Shown here piece after piece: positions 27,087 to 36,263 of a DNA stretch of 64,000 nt. The first letter of the stretch is position 1, and each line of letters starts with the position of its first letter. Location: the NCBI RefSeq assembly GCF_036516575.1, contig NZ_DATBTY010000067.1, positions 3,197 to 67,196 of the forward strand, written 5' to 3'. The position numbers were made by a program, and so were the translations under genes. The notes under the pieces were generated by a model, which was given only the letters and a program-made list of their open reading frames with translations, did no database searches and was not told the DNA's origin. Origin of the DNA: Cerasibacillus sp036516575. GTDB lineage: Bacteria; Bacillota; Bacilli; Bacillales; Amphibacillaceae.

Positions 27087-28966
27087 TTTTCTTTCTCTCC
27101 TTCATTTATTTTTTCTTTTTTTTGATAGAGTTCATGACGTTGACTATAAAATCCTAATAAATATTTCCCTGATAAAGGCTTATTATTAAAATCATCATAT
27201 TCTATTCGAGATGCTACATCATCCATGAGTTTTGAAAAGTATAATCCTCTCGTTCCTAATCTCATTTGATAAGGTTGTAAACTAGTTTGAATTGTTTTCC
27301 ACGTTCTTTCTGGGTGTCTAGAAAAAGAGTTCATGTATCTGAGTGCATTGGTGGCACGTGTTTCTTCTGTTCCTAATGCACTTCTTTCCAACACATCTGC
27401 AATTGCTAACAAACGTCCGAACAAATAATCTCGATCGTTGTTTTCAATATCTAAAGCCAATGTTTGTTCCTCCTCTCGATTAATTAATGCACACGTAATA
27501 CTTAATGTTTTTTCCCATTCCCATCTATCCATAGATACCGGATTTGATGCACGGTTTAAAGCACTCCTTGTAATATCTGTAGGGATTGTTGCATCATCAA
27601 TTATGCAAGGTAACATTCTTTCAACTAACCCTTTTACCACTTTCTCGCTAGCCTTTGGTCCATAAGCAGCAAAGGCAATATCTTTTGGTGAAGGTGCACC
27701 AAAGAACGGTACAGTATGCTTATTCTTAACTTTTCGATAGCGATGAAGCCAAGCACAACTTGTATGCCACTTCTTTAACCTTTCTAAATAATATTCCATA
27801 TCCATAACACGATAATAAAGGATTGCTAACCTACCTGTAGTTGCAGAATCGAGTATTAAAATATTGACATCTGTATTATAATCTAGATTAGCTTTATATC
27901 CATCAATCGCTTTTGCAACTTGTCTAGCAAATGCTTGATTTGTGTGAGATATAATTGCCTCTTCATTCTCTACATCACCAAATATGTCAAAAGCATCTTC
28001 CGCTACTGATGGAACATCGACTTCTTCATTCCCCCAAACCAAAAACACCCGATTGTCAATTACTTTTCCTTGTCTTTGAATAAGCCATTTAAGAGCATTA
28101 TGAGCTTTTTGTGATACATCATAACTAATACTTGCTACCTCATTCGCATGGTTAAATCTACCTCTAAAAGTAAAACCACTTTTGTCATTAGCGGAAATTA
28201 GCTTTGCTTTATCTCCCGCATGTCTTATTTTATTGGCATGTCGTTCTGTAACAGGCAACACTTTTCCAGTTACAAAGCAATAGTCTTCATCTTCTAACAA
28301 ATCATTATAGTAGTTTACAAATGACTTATATACTTCCTCATCTCTCCAAACCTTTTCAAGAACTTCTGAAGGAGAATAAACATTAAATCGAACAAATGCA
28401 CTTTCCTGTTTTCCTGTTACTGCTGAAAAAATAGCAGGCTTGGTTCCATGTAATGGTTCATATTTTTTATTCCATTTTTCTATTAAGTGATCTGACTCAT
28501 CCAAAAACAATATTTTTTCTTCAACTAAATCTTTTATTAATTGACCTTTTGATAGGTATTTATATATGCTTTTTACCTTACTGTGACTATACCGAGAATT
28601 CACCCAATCTCTTAACTGATTTATATAATGCTCAAAAGGTTCCTTTTTTGCCCCACCATATTGTGCATAATCACCTGCAACATAATTTAATTTATCATGG
28701 AGGGGATAAGGAGCTATTTTTGAACCGGCTCTATTGGATGAATCTTCTGTAGAAGGAATTAATGTATTCTGTTCTGCTTTATCTTCAATAACCGTTGCAG
28801 AGTGAAAATGACCATCCACTGTCACAGACACTTCAATATGTGCATTTTGTGTTGTATGAGAAATTGGTATTAATGTGAACTCCCTGTCTGCATAATCTTT
28901 TTCAATCTTCCCTACATAATCTTTATTTAATTCGTATGTTTTATATAGGTTAAGTAACCAGCTCAC
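27083..28966 (-). CDS. cas8c: Cascade large subunit Cas8c (Csd1)
   Basis: 627 residues, the usual Csd1 size. It reads MSWLLNLYKTYELNKDYVGK at the start and contains FVTGKVLPVTERHANKIRHAGDKAKLISANDKSGFTFRGRF, a stretch typical of the family. It recognises the PAM. In type I-C an internal start inside cas8c makes the Cas11c small subunit; candidates lie in the last third, but I cannot fix one. The GTG start has AGGAGGTG 8 bases upstream, inside the end of cas5. Confidence 0.93.
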   Translation of the reverse strand: MSWLLNLYKTYELNKDYVGKIEKDYADREFTLIPISHTTQNAHIEVSVTVDGHFHSATVIEDKAEQNTLIPSTEDSSNRAGSKIAPYPLHDKLNYVAGDYAQYGGAKKEPFEHYINQLRDWVNSRYSHSKVKSIYKYLSKGQLIKDLVEEKILFLDESDHLIEKWNKKYEPLHGTKPAIFSAVTGKQESAFVRFNVYSPSEVLEKVWRDEEVYKSFVNYYNDLLEDEDYCFVTGKVLPVTERHANKIRHAGDKAKLISANDKSGFTFRGRFNHANEVASISYDVSQKAHNALKWLIQRQGKVIDNRVFLVWGNEEVDVPSVAEDAFDIFGDVENEEAIISHTNQAFARQVAKAIDGYKANLDYNTDVNILILDSATTGRLAILYYRVMDMEYYLERLKKWHTSCAWLHRYRKVKNKHTVPFFGAPSPKDIAFAAYGPKASEKVVKGLVERMLPCIIDDATIPTDITRSALNRASNPVSMDRWEWEKTLSITCALINREEEQTLALDIENNDRDYLFGRLLAIADVLERSALGTEETRATNALRYMNSFSRHPERTWKTIQTSLQPYQMRLGTRGLYFSKLMDDVASRIEYDDFNNKPLSGKYLLGFYSQRHELYQKKEKINEGEKEK

Positions 28967-28969
28967 TCA

Positions 28970-29674
28970 TTATTCACCTCCTATTTCTCTAGATAATTGA
29001 TCAGCCGTTGTTATTTCATCAAATGATTTCGCTTTCATTTCTTTGAGAGGACGAATGTTATCACATTCATCAGGACGGATAAATGTAATGACTCCATTTT
29101 TCATAACTGGGTTCCACAATCTAACTTCCATCTTGTCTCTTCCAGTTTCATCTGGGTAATTAATACCATGAACCATCGTTCCTAAGTGAATGTCCCCGTA
29201 GTTATCATAAAAACCTTTCCCCTCACCAAAAACACACGGTTCAACATAAGCCTGGCATTCTCTTGCTCCTAAGAAAATATCACGACGCCCTCCCGCTTTA
29301 AGTGATCGCTTAAGTATGTTGTGATGCTTGTGTTCATTACGGTCATACGCCAAATCTGGTCTGTGTGGATTAAATATAAAATGAGCCTGAACCTGATATC
29401 GCACATCTCTTAAATAAGTATAGTGGGCTAACGTATTACCACCACCATAATTAAGCGGCCTTATTCCTTTAGACTCCATCCGTATAGGGTTCATCACTCT
29501 GACAGCATCTATAATCATCAAAAGGGTCGGCTTCCAATAAATGGATTCCACTATCCCTTTTAAGGCCTGGTAGGTAGGCACTTGATACGAGAGTTTCTCA
29601 CCACCCATTTTGGTAAGAGGGTCTGTAAATAAAGCGTAATTACCATACACTTCAAACTGAATACTATTTCTCAT
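28970..29674 (-). CDS. cas5c: Cas5d (Cas5c) crRNA-processing endonuclease
   Basis: 234 residues from ATG 29674 (MRNSIQFEVYGNYALFTDP), 8 bases after an AAGGAGG site; an in-frame GTG upstream lies on that site. The RAMP fold shows YQVPTYQALKGIVESIYWKPT and a C-terminal half with YFNPHRPD-like FIFNPHRPDLAYDRNEHKHHNILKRSL. No Cas6 gene is present, so as in other I-C systems this protein cuts the pre-crRNA and stays on the 5' handle. First gene of the effector operon; its promoter region is the target of the crRNA-like element next to it. Confidence 0.93.
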   Translation of the reverse strand: MRNSIQFEVYGNYALFTDPLTKMGGEKLSYQVPTYQALKGIVESIYWKPTLLMIIDAVRVMNPIRMESKGIRPLNYGGGNTLAHYTYLRDVRYQVQAHFIFNPHRPDLAYDRNEHKHHNILKRSLKAGGRRDIFLGARECQAYVEPCVFGEGKGFYDNYGDIHLGTMVHGINYPDETGRDKMEVRLWNPVMKNGVITFIRPDECDNIRPLKEMKAKSFDEITTADQLSREIGGE

Positions 29675-29706
29675 TATGATCACCTCCTTTCAATTATTTA
29701 AATATA

Positions 29707-29752
29707 ATTGTACACATCATTCCTTCGCTATGTAAATAATATATTATATGAA
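29707..29752 (-). promoter_or_regulatory. Candidate cas5-cas2 operon promoter with PAM-flanked match to the crRNA-like RNA
   Basis: On the minus strand TTTACA (29736-29731), 18 bases, then TACAAT (29712-29707) form a plausible promoter about 33 bases before cas5. Just upstream, TTC (29752-29750) is followed by ATATAATATATTATTT (29749-29734), which equals the start of the spacer-like sequence at 29827-29842 except at position 6. An R-loop extending from that PAM would cover the -35 box. Confidence 0.55.
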
Positions 29753-29789
29753 TGTAAATAAAACTATTCTTTTGTGTTAAAATATCATA

Positions 29790-29886
29790 ATGTAACATGT
29801 CGCTTCAACAGAGCGCGGATTGAAAAATATATTATATTATTTGGGAACCTATCTTAAAATTTGTTGAGATAGGTTCATTCTTTTTA
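29790..29886 (+). ncRNA. Putative crRNA-like regulatory RNA (CreR-like) between cas3 and cas5
   Basis: Opposite to the cas genes. A likely extended -10 (TGTTAAAAT, 29775-29783) is followed by a shortened repeat at 29799-29826: it opens with GTCGC, as the array repeat does, has a CGCTT/GAGCG stem and ends CGCGGATTGAAAA against GTGGATTGAAAT in the true repeat. A spacer-like stretch follows, then a terminator with a perfect 10-base stem and T run, so the RNA ends before it runs antisense into cas3. Processing by Cas5d would give a guide beginning ATATATTATATTATTT, which matches the cas5 upstream region next to a TTC PAM. Role inferred from crRNA-like autorepressors of other CRISPR types; not shown here. 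Confidence 0.7.
29845..29885 (+). terminator. Terminator of the crRNA-like RNA
   Basis: GAACCTATCT (29845-29854) pairs perfectly with AGATAGGTTC (29867-29876), followed by ATTCTTTTT on the plus strand. There is no T run on the minus strand, so it serves the plus-strand transcript rather than cas3. Confidence 0.75.
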
Positions 29887-32292
29887 AAATATATGTTCTT
29901 CAAGCATGCTGTCATTGTTCGTATTTAATCCATACTCCTCACTATAAGCACCATCTTTTAATGCAAGAATTTTTCCATCAAAAAATGAAACAATGCCACC
30001 ATGTTTATTTAATTGTTCTTTTTCAAACTCATAAAGATTAATTGTATAATGTTGTACTTGACGTAAAATATTGTTTAATTCCTCAATCTTCAAGTCACCA
30101 TTAAGTTCGGAAATTAATTCTTTTCCTTCCTTATAAGGCACGATAACTGAATCTGCCATGTTCTTGATCACTTGATAGTTTTCCGCAGCAGTATAATAGC
30201 TTTGTGTTATATATAAGGGAGGGTATCCCCCATGTTTTCCTTTGTACTCCATAAAATAAGAATTTTTCCTAGGTCCCATCAATAACTCAATCATATTTTT
30301 TTGTAACTTGGGTATAGAGTAATCCAAATCACTTTCAAAGTCGGTGTAGTATTCTTTAAAATACTTTTGCATGACTTGCTTTGACAAAATATCATGTGAT
30401 GTTTTACTAAATTTTAAATCTTTTAATATCCTTTTCGTTATGTCTTTCCCCTGCCTAATTTCTTTTAGGCGATTTAGTTTTTCTTCTAAATAATCGATAA
30501 TATAAACATTTTGAATGCTATGTTCACCATGTCTGTTACACCTACCAGCTGCTTGTGCAATCGAATCTAACCCAGCTAAAGAACGAATAACGCAATCAAA
30601 GCTAATATCAACGCCCGCCTCAATAAGCTGTGTGCTTATACATACTACTTTCTCTCCTCTACTCAAACGAGCCCTGACTGCATTCAAAACATCATTTCTA
30701 TGTGCCGCACACATTGAAGTGCTTAAATGATATATAGGTATACTTTCATCTAGTTCATCACATAATTGATTATATAAAGCTTTGACAGTTGGTTTTGTGT
30801 TTAAAATTACTAACATACTTCTTACTTCTTGCGTTTTTTCAAGTATAAATCTTACAAGCTTAGTTTGGTCAATAGCTTCATCTGTTGCCTTGTCTATTAT
30901 TTGAACACGCTTGAATTTATCTACAACTTCATCAAGATTATTAATTATTTCCGCATTTGGTTTAATGTTTAATTCATGTTCAACATAATCCAGAGCAGGT
31001 TGTGTTGCTGTACACAAAAGGATACTACTATGACACACTTCTTCAAGAAAATTAACCGCATTATTAAACAAGGAGATGCTATGAGTCGGAACTTTTTGTA
31101 CCTCATCAAAAATAATAATCGAATCGCTTAAGTTATGTAATCTTCTTATATACCTTGAACCTTTTGCATAAAAAACATTTAAAAACTGAACCATTGTAGT
31201 AAAGACTATTGGTGAATCCCAATTATCTTTAGCTAATTTTAACTTTTTCTCGTTTCCTAGTTGGAATTCATCATCTTCTTTAGAATCTTCTATAACATTT
31301 GAGTGATGTTCTAAAATATTCGAACAATCTTGTAGGATGTTTCTTACTTCTTCTGCATTTTGTTCAATAATTGTCGTATAGGGTATAATATAAATTATTC
31401 GCTTTTTCCCATGTATCATTGCATGTTTTAATGCATATCTTAAACTTGCTAATGTTTTTCCTCCACCAGTAGGAATAGACAGTGTATAGATACCGCTCGG
31501 TCTTTCCGCAAATTCATCACATTGTTCTGACATTTTATTTCTTAGTCTATTAATTGGATGCGACGAATCTTTACTTGTTTGAAAAGAATTTATTTTCTTC
31601 ATCAGCCTATCATAGTACAGTCCAAATAAATCTATATGATTCTCCTTTTGCTCTCGTTTTTCTACATTTTCTTCAAAAATTCTTGTGTTTGTTCTATCCG
31701 CATCAATAAGTGCACTAAAAACATATTTTGTAATAAACATGATTTGCTTAAACGGTGATTCTTTGCTTTTATTTAGTAACATGCCAAGCTCTTTAGCAGC
31801 TTTATTAACATAATCGTTAAACTCCAATTTATCCATCACTTTAGTAAAAAAAGTTCGTATGACTTCAGGAAATTCTGGGATATCTTTATCCCTTACTCGT
31901 CTTAAATATACTGATTCAAGGTCAGGAGTTAGATAGTCTTGGATATATGAATGATGCGATATAATAGCATTTCCTACGATTTCAGACAAAAGTCCCTTAA
32001 ATGATTTAGAATCATCATGAAAAAGGTCATATAATAATTTTCCCCCAGCAGTTGAATGATCGACACTACCTCTCTTAGGTGGTTGATCTGGATTATTTAC
32101 CGCCTCAATGATATAGTTTCTAAAGTCCTCTGAGTATTTCCCTAAATCATGAAGCAATCCAGCTAAACCAGTTATATGCCTAATACCTATTTTTGCTCCA
32201 ATCTCTTCTGCTAATTGTTTTACTTGTAATAAGTGCTCCTCCACCGTTTGGATTTCCTTATCACTCTCTCGAATATGAGCAATCGTTTTCAC
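29884..32292 (-). CDS. cas3: CRISPR-associated helicase-nuclease Cas3 (HD and DExD/H)
   Basis: About 802 residues. The N-terminal HD nuclease shows VEEHLLQVKQLAEEIG, GLAGLLHDLGKYSEDF and an ISHHS motif; the SF2 helicase has Walker A SIPTGGGKTLASLRYALKHA, the DEVQ box IIIFDEVQKVPTHS, LLCTATQP and the arginine finger region AAGRCNRHGEH. It shreds DNA marked by Cascade. I place the start at GTG 32292, 8 bases after GGAG; another GTG lies 3 codons upstream. It is separated from cas5 by about 210 bases holding the crRNA-like gene, so cas3 and the effector operon have separate promoters. Confidence 0.94.
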   Translation of the reverse strand: MKTIAHIRESDKEIQTVEEHLLQVKQLAEEIGAKIGIRHITGLAGLLHDLGKYSEDFRNYIIEAVNNPDQPPKRGSVDHSTAGGKLLYDLFHDDSKSFKGLLSEIVGNAIISHHSYIQDYLTPDLESVYLRRVRDKDIPEFPEVIRTFFTKVMDKLEFNDYVNKAAKELGMLLNKSKESPFKQIMFITKYVFSALIDADRTNTRIFEENVEKREQKENHIDLFGLYYDRLMKKINSFQTSKDSSHPINRLRNKMSEQCDEFAERPSGIYTLSIPTGGGKTLASLRYALKHAMIHGKKRIIYIIPYTTIIEQNAEEVRNILQDCSNILEHHSNVIEDSKEDDEFQLGNEKKLKLAKDNWDSPIVFTTMVQFLNVFYAKGSRYIRRLHNLSDSIIIFDEVQKVPTHSISLFNNAVNFLEEVCHSSILLCTATQPALDYVEHELNIKPNAEIINNLDEVVDKFKRVQIIDKATDEAIDQTKLVRFILEKTQEVRSMLVILNTKPTVKALYNQLCDELDESIPIYHLSTSMCAAHRNDVLNAVRARLSRGEKVVCISTQLIEAGVDISFDCVIRSLAGLDSIAQAAGRCNRHGEHSIQNVYIIDYLEEKLNRLKEIRQGKDITKRILKDLKFSKTSHDILSKQVMQKYFKEYYTDFESDLDYSIPKLQKNMIELLMGPRKNSYFMEYKGKHGGYPPLYITQSYYTAAENYQVIKNMADSVIVPYKEGKELISELNGDLKIEELNNILRQVQHYTINLYEFEKEQLNKHGGIVSFFDGKILALKDGAYSEEYGLNTNNDSMLEEHIF

Positions 32293-32661
32293 ATTAAACA
32301 CTCCATTCTAAAGAAAATTGCTTTAAAGTCCATATGTAATAGTTCTTTATACCTATAATATTCGCCTTAATTTTACAAAACCCTTTTTATTTCACTAAAA
32401 AACATATAAAATTAACAATTATTTAGTTAATATTTATTATAACTTACAGGCTATACATTTTTTTGTGTTCCTAAGTATTGTTAATTATATTATGTTCTGA
32501 GGTTATTTCACACAAGTGGTGGCTACTAAAATTATGGTCACAAAGTGAAAGTTACATCCATTATTAATAATGGTATTTTATTATTAAACTAATTTGGTAT
32601 ATAATAGAATCGCATTTTAAACACTCGTTATGTTTATACTTTTTATCTAAGGAGCAATCAT

Positions 32662-33579
32662 ATGTGGTTTATATTTGCAATACTTACAGCCCTAGCATGG
32701 GGTGGTGCGAACCTTTTTTATAAGAAAGGAACAGATAGTAACGACCCGTATAGTCACTTAAAAATTGTGACGATGGTTGGATTAGTGATGGGGGTTCATG
32801 CGGTCGTCTATATGATCGTAAAAGATATTACATTTGATCCATTTGATATGGTGCGTTATTTTCCCGTATCAGCAATGTATATCTTATCAATGACAATCGG
32901 TTATGTCGGACTGCGCTATATTGAGTTATCGATTGCAGCACCAGTACAGAACTCTTCGGGAGCCGTTAGTGCGATTCTATTATTTATCTTCTTCCCAAGA
33001 GAGATGAATCCACTTGATATTGCGGGAATCATAATCGTTACAGCAGGAGTCATTGGTCTTGCTGTTTTAGAAAGACGGGACGAAGAAAAAGAATTACATG
33101 CACAAAATGTCGTCATTGATAAAAAATACCAAATTGGAGTTTTAGCGATTACGTTCCCGATTCTTTATAGTTTAATTGATGGACTCGGTACATTTGCAGA
33201 CGGTATCTACCTCGATGAACTTAAATTAATTAGTGAAGATTCAGCATTACTCGCCTATGAGTTTACCTTTCTCATTTGTGCTATTCTTTCATATGTTTAT
33301 GTGAAGCTGATAAAAAAACAAGACTTTAAGATTTTTCAAGAGAGGGATAAAGGGTACGCTGCTATTCTTGAGACGGTCGGTCAATTTTTCTATGTCTTTG
33401 CTATGGCAAGTAACGCTATCATTGCCGCACCACTTATCGCAGCACATGGTATTTTTTCTGTTATCTTATCACGTATTTTCTTGAAAGAAATTCTCACGAA
33501 GAAACAGTACATCATGATTGGGTTCGTCATGTTAGGTATTATTTTACTCGGCATTACTGAAGGGTTGCAGGGTGGTTAA
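32662..33579 (+). CDS. EamA/DMT-family transporter
   Basis: 305 residues with ten hydrophobic helices in two EamA repeats: MWFIFAILTALAWGGANLFYKKG opens the first and the second ends with AAPLIAAHGIFSVILSRIFLKEILTKKQYIMIGFVMLGIILLGI. These carry metabolites or drugs across the membrane; the substrate cannot be read from sequence. A promoter and AAGGAGC site precede it. The 369-base gap between cas3 and this gene shows only AT-rich promoter-like sequence. Confidence 0.83.
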   Translation: MWFIFAILTALAWGGANLFYKKGTDSNDPYSHLKIVTMVGLVMGVHAVVYMIVKDITFDPFDMVRYFPVSAMYILSMTIGYVGLRYIELSIAAPVQNSSGAVSAILLFIFFPREMNPLDIAGIIIVTAGVIGLAVLERRDEEKELHAQNVVIDKKYQIGVLAITFPILYSLIDGLGTFADGIYLDELKLISEDSALLAYEFTFLICAILSYVYVKLIKKQDFKIFQERDKGYAAILETVGQFFYVFAMASNAIIAAPLIAAHGIFSVILSRIFLKEILTKKQYIMIGFVMLGIILLGITEGLQGG

Positions 33580-33605
33580 GCTAACCCGATCGATTTATTT
33601 TAACA

Positions 33606-33642
33606 AAAACCTATGTCACTTTATCGCTGACATAGGTTTTTT
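33606..33642 (+). terminator. Intrinsic terminator after the EamA gene
   Basis: AAAACCTATGTCA (33606-33618) pairs with TGACATAGGTTTT (33628-33640), followed by more T. Confidence 0.85.
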
Positions 33643-33749
33643 ATATTGTTATTTTTTATATGTTTTAAATGACGTTGGTGACGCTGTTCCCTTCTGCTAT
33701 GAATCGTTTATAATAAGAACAAGTATTGATTCAGATGAGGATGAGCGAA

Positions 33750-34433
33750 ATGCAAATATTACTCGTTGAAGATGATAAAACAATTGCAACAGGCTTAGAA
33801 TATTCATTACAACAAGAACAATATAAAACAGTTATTTGTTATGACTTTCAATCTGCAAAACAACGCATAGACAATGAACTCCATCAATTTGATCTCTGTC
33901 TCTTTGATATTACATTGCCTGATGGAAATGGCTATGACCTATGTCGCTTAGTAAAAGAAAAACGCGATATACCCGTCATCTTCTTAACGGCTTGTGATGA
34001 TGAAGTCAACGTCGTTATGGGGTTGGATCTAGGTGCGGATGATTACATTACAAAACCATTTCGACTCCGCGAATTAATGTCTCGAATTCGTTCTGTTTTA
34101 AGGCGCTATCATAAACAGTCACAGCAAACGATGATTCAAATAGACAATGTACAGATTCACACCTTACAAGGTAAAGTGTTTAAAGATGGAGAAGAGGTCA
34201 TCTTAACTGCTTTAGAATACCGATTACTTCTGACATTTGTTACACATCTTGGACAAGTTTTAACACGCAATCAATTATTGGAACAGATTTGGGATGTTGG
34301 CGGGGATTTCGTAAACGATAATACATTGACAGTCTATATTAAACGATTACGTGAAAAATTAGAAGACAATCCACAAAAGCCAACACTTATTAAAACAATC
34401 CGTGGTCTTGGTTACAAAGTTGGTGATGCATAA
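33750..34433 (+). CDS. OmpR-family response regulator (Bce-type)
   Basis: 227 residues from ATG 33750 (MQILLVEDDKTIATGLEYSL), chosen because GAGG lies 9 bases ahead. The receiver has EDD, the phospho-Asp in DLCLFDITLPDGNG and the lysine in DYITKPF. The winged-helix output ends LTVYIKRLREKLEDNPQKPTLIKTIRGLGYKVG. It is followed directly by its kinase and then an ABC transporter. An inverted repeat before the transporter genes is its likely target. Confidence 0.92.
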   Translation: MQILLVEDDKTIATGLEYSLQQEQYKTVICYDFQSAKQRIDNELHQFDLCLFDITLPDGNGYDLCRLVKEKRDIPVIFLTACDDEVNVVMGLDLGADDYITKPFRLRELMSRIRSVLRRYHKQSQQTMIQIDNVQIHTLQGKVFKDGEEVILTALEYRLLLTFVTHLGQVLTRNQLLEQIWDVGGDFVNDNTLTVYIKRLREKLEDNPQKPTLIKTIRGLGYKVGDA

Positions 34434-35441
34434 ATGTTACGGAATAAAGAAATCCAAGTGCTACTCTTAATTATGGGACTAGTAACCACTGTAGGAATAA
34501 TCGGCGTTTTATTCATTTCACCGTTAGCGGCTCTTTTCACCTTTATTGTTGCTAGTTTATTAATCATTTGTACATTCATTTTTACTAAATGGCGCTACCA
34601 AGAAATTAACAAGCTGTCTCACTATCTACGAAAAATCAGTCATGGTGAATATACATTAGATGTTCGTGATCATCACGAAGGTGAATTAAGCATTTTAAAA
34701 AGTGATATCTACAAAGTGACGACAATGCTAGCGGAACATCATCAGAAAGAACAGCAAGATAAAGTCCATCTTACAGAAGCGATTTCTGATATTTCCCACC
34801 AACTAAAAACACCACTAACGTCCATGATGATGATGGCTGATTTATTACAAGAAGAGCATCTACCAAGAGATAAACGGTTAGAATTTACTAAGCATATTCA
34901 AACACAATTAAAGCGTATTCAGTGGCTCGTTACTTCCCTATTAAAACTCTCTAAAATTGATGCTGGAACGGCCTATTTTACACAGGAGCAAGTTTTAGTT
35001 AAAGATGTACTCCAAAGTGCGCTACAGCCTTTACTCATTCCAATCGAATTAAAAGAGATTCAATTGACGATTCAGAGTGAAAACGAACCTGTTCATTTTA
35101 CAGGAGATTTCAATTGGACGAGAGAAGCACTCATAAATTTATTAAAAAACGCTGTCGAACATACACCTAAACATGGAAAACTAACGATACAATACGGAGT
35201 AAATGCATTATTTACGGAGATTATCATTTCCGATACAGGTAAAGGCATTCCAAGAAACGAACTTCCATACTTATTTCAACGGTTCTATAAAGGTTCATCG
35301 GCTAGTGAAGATAGTGTAGGGATTGGGCTCGCTTTATCGCATCGTATTATTACAAAACAACTTGGGGATATCGAGGTAGATAGTAAGCTCAATCAAGGAA
35401 CAACATTTACGATTAAATTTTATAAACAAATCGATGAATAG
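34434..35441 (+). CDS. Intramembrane-sensing histidine kinase (BceS-like)
   Basis: 335 residues. Two adjacent membrane helices (about residues 7-29 and 32-51) with almost no outer loop, then the H-box ISDISHQLKTPLTSMMMMADLL and N and G boxes LINLLKNAVEHTPKHG, IISDTGKGIPRNELPYLFQRFYKG and GIGLALSHRI. Kinases of this build do not sense ligands themselves but read the state of a partner ABC transporter, and one is encoded next. Start codon follows the regulator's stop at once. Confidence 0.92.
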   Translation: MLRNKEIQVLLLIMGLVTTVGIIGVLFISPLAALFTFIVASLLIICTFIFTKWRYQEINKLSHYLRKISHGEYTLDVRDHHEGELSILKSDIYKVTTMLAEHHQKEQQDKVHLTEAISDISHQLKTPLTSMMMMADLLQEEHLPRDKRLEFTKHIQTQLKRIQWLVTSLLKLSKIDAGTAYFTQEQVLVKDVLQSALQPLLIPIELKEIQLTIQSENEPVHFTGDFNWTREALINLLKNAVEHTPKHGKLTIQYGVNALFTEIIISDTGKGIPRNELPYLFQRFYKGSSASEDSVGIGLALSHRIITKQLGDIEVDSKLNQGTTFTIKFYKQIDE

Positions 35442-35467
35442 CGCATCAGAGCGATGTGCTTTTTTTA
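35440..35467 (+). terminator. Terminator after the two-component genes
   Basis: AGCGCATC (35440-35447) pairs with GATGTGCT (35453-35460, one G-T pair), followed by seven T. It separates the kinase transcript from the ABC transporter genes. Confidence 0.75.
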
Positions 35468-35493
35468 TCTCAATCGTTAAGTACATATTCTAA

Positions 35494-35522
35494 AGTGACT
35501 AAATTGTCATTTTAGAGTCACT
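35494..35522 (+). promoter_or_regulatory. Candidate response-regulator operator before ABC genes
   Basis: AGTGACT (35494-35500) and AGTCACT (35516-35522) are perfect inverted arms around a TTGTCAT core, with further AAA/TTT pairing. It sits about 60-85 bases before the ABC transporter start. Assignment to the neighbouring regulator is inferred. Confidence 0.5.
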
Positions 35523-35579
35523 GGAAAGTCATGTTACCTTTTTAAAATAAGGATAACAATCAAATATGGAGGCGTATGA

Positions 35580-36263
35580 ATGGATATTTTAAAAATAGAA
35601 CATTTATCAAAAGTATATGGTCAAGGAAATACAGCGATAAAAGCATTAGATGATGTGTCCTTTTCTGTTAAGAAAGGAGAGTTCATCGCTATTATTGGTC
35701 CTTCTGGGTCAGGTAAATCAACCCTCTTACATTTACTCGGTGGGGTAGACAAACCGACATCTGGCAAAGTATTTATTAATGATACAAATATTTATCTATT
35801 AAATGAAACGCAATTAGCGATTTTTCGGAGGCGGCAAATTGGGCTCATTTATCAATTCTTTAATTTAATTCCCGTGTTGACTGTAAAAGAAAACATCACA
35901 TTACCGCTTCTGTTAGATAATCAAAAAGTAAATCCAAATCATTTTCAAGAAATAGTAGAAAAGTTAGGGATAGAGAATCGCTTAAATCATTTGCCAAATC
36001 AATTGTCTGGCGGACAGCAACAACGTGTATCGATTGGGCGAGCTATGATGAATCATCCAGCCATAATGCTAGCAGATGAACCGACTGGTAACTTAGACAG
36101 TAAAAATAGTCAAGAAATCATTCAACTACTGAAAATGTTTAATAACATTTATAAACAAACATTAATCGTTATCACACATGACGAACGTATCGCGCTACAA
36201 GCTGACCGCATCATAACAATTAAAGATGGAAAAATCGCATCTGATGAGGTGATTCGCCCGTGA
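35580..36263 (+). CDS. ABC transporter ATP-binding protein (MacB/BceA type)
   Basis: 227 residues. Walker A GPSGSGKST, the Q-loop QFFNLIPVLTVKENI, signature LSGGQQQRVSIGRAMMNHP, Walker B IMLADEPTGNLDS and the switch HDERIALQADRI. This is the MacB/LolD/BceA group, which powers mechanotransmission rather than classic transport. The FtsX-type permease overlaps it by 4 bases, and the two-component pair precedes it. Confidence 0.93.
   Translation: MDILKIEHLSKVYGQGNTAIKALDDVSFSVKKGEFIAIIGPSGSGKSTLLHLLGGVDKPTSGKVFINDTNIYLLNETQLAIFRRRQIGLIYQFFNLIPVLTVKENITLPLLLDNQKVNPNHFQEIVEKLGIENRLNHLPNQLSGGQQQRVSIGRAMMNHPAIMLADEPTGNLDSKNSQEIIQLLKMFNNIYKQTLIVITHDERIALQADRIITIKDGKIASDEVIRP

Noticed and set aside
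29739..29749. Direct 11-base plus-strand match to the start of the spacer-like sequence
   Set aside because: It is preceded by ATA, not a TTC-type PAM; the minus-strand match of 15/16 with a TTC PAM is better on every count.
29675..29883. CreTA-type toxin/antitoxin RNA pair in the cas3-cas5 gap
   Set aside because: No mini-frame with strong ribosome binding site and rare arginine codons was found; the match points to the cas promoter instead, so an autorepressor is preferred.
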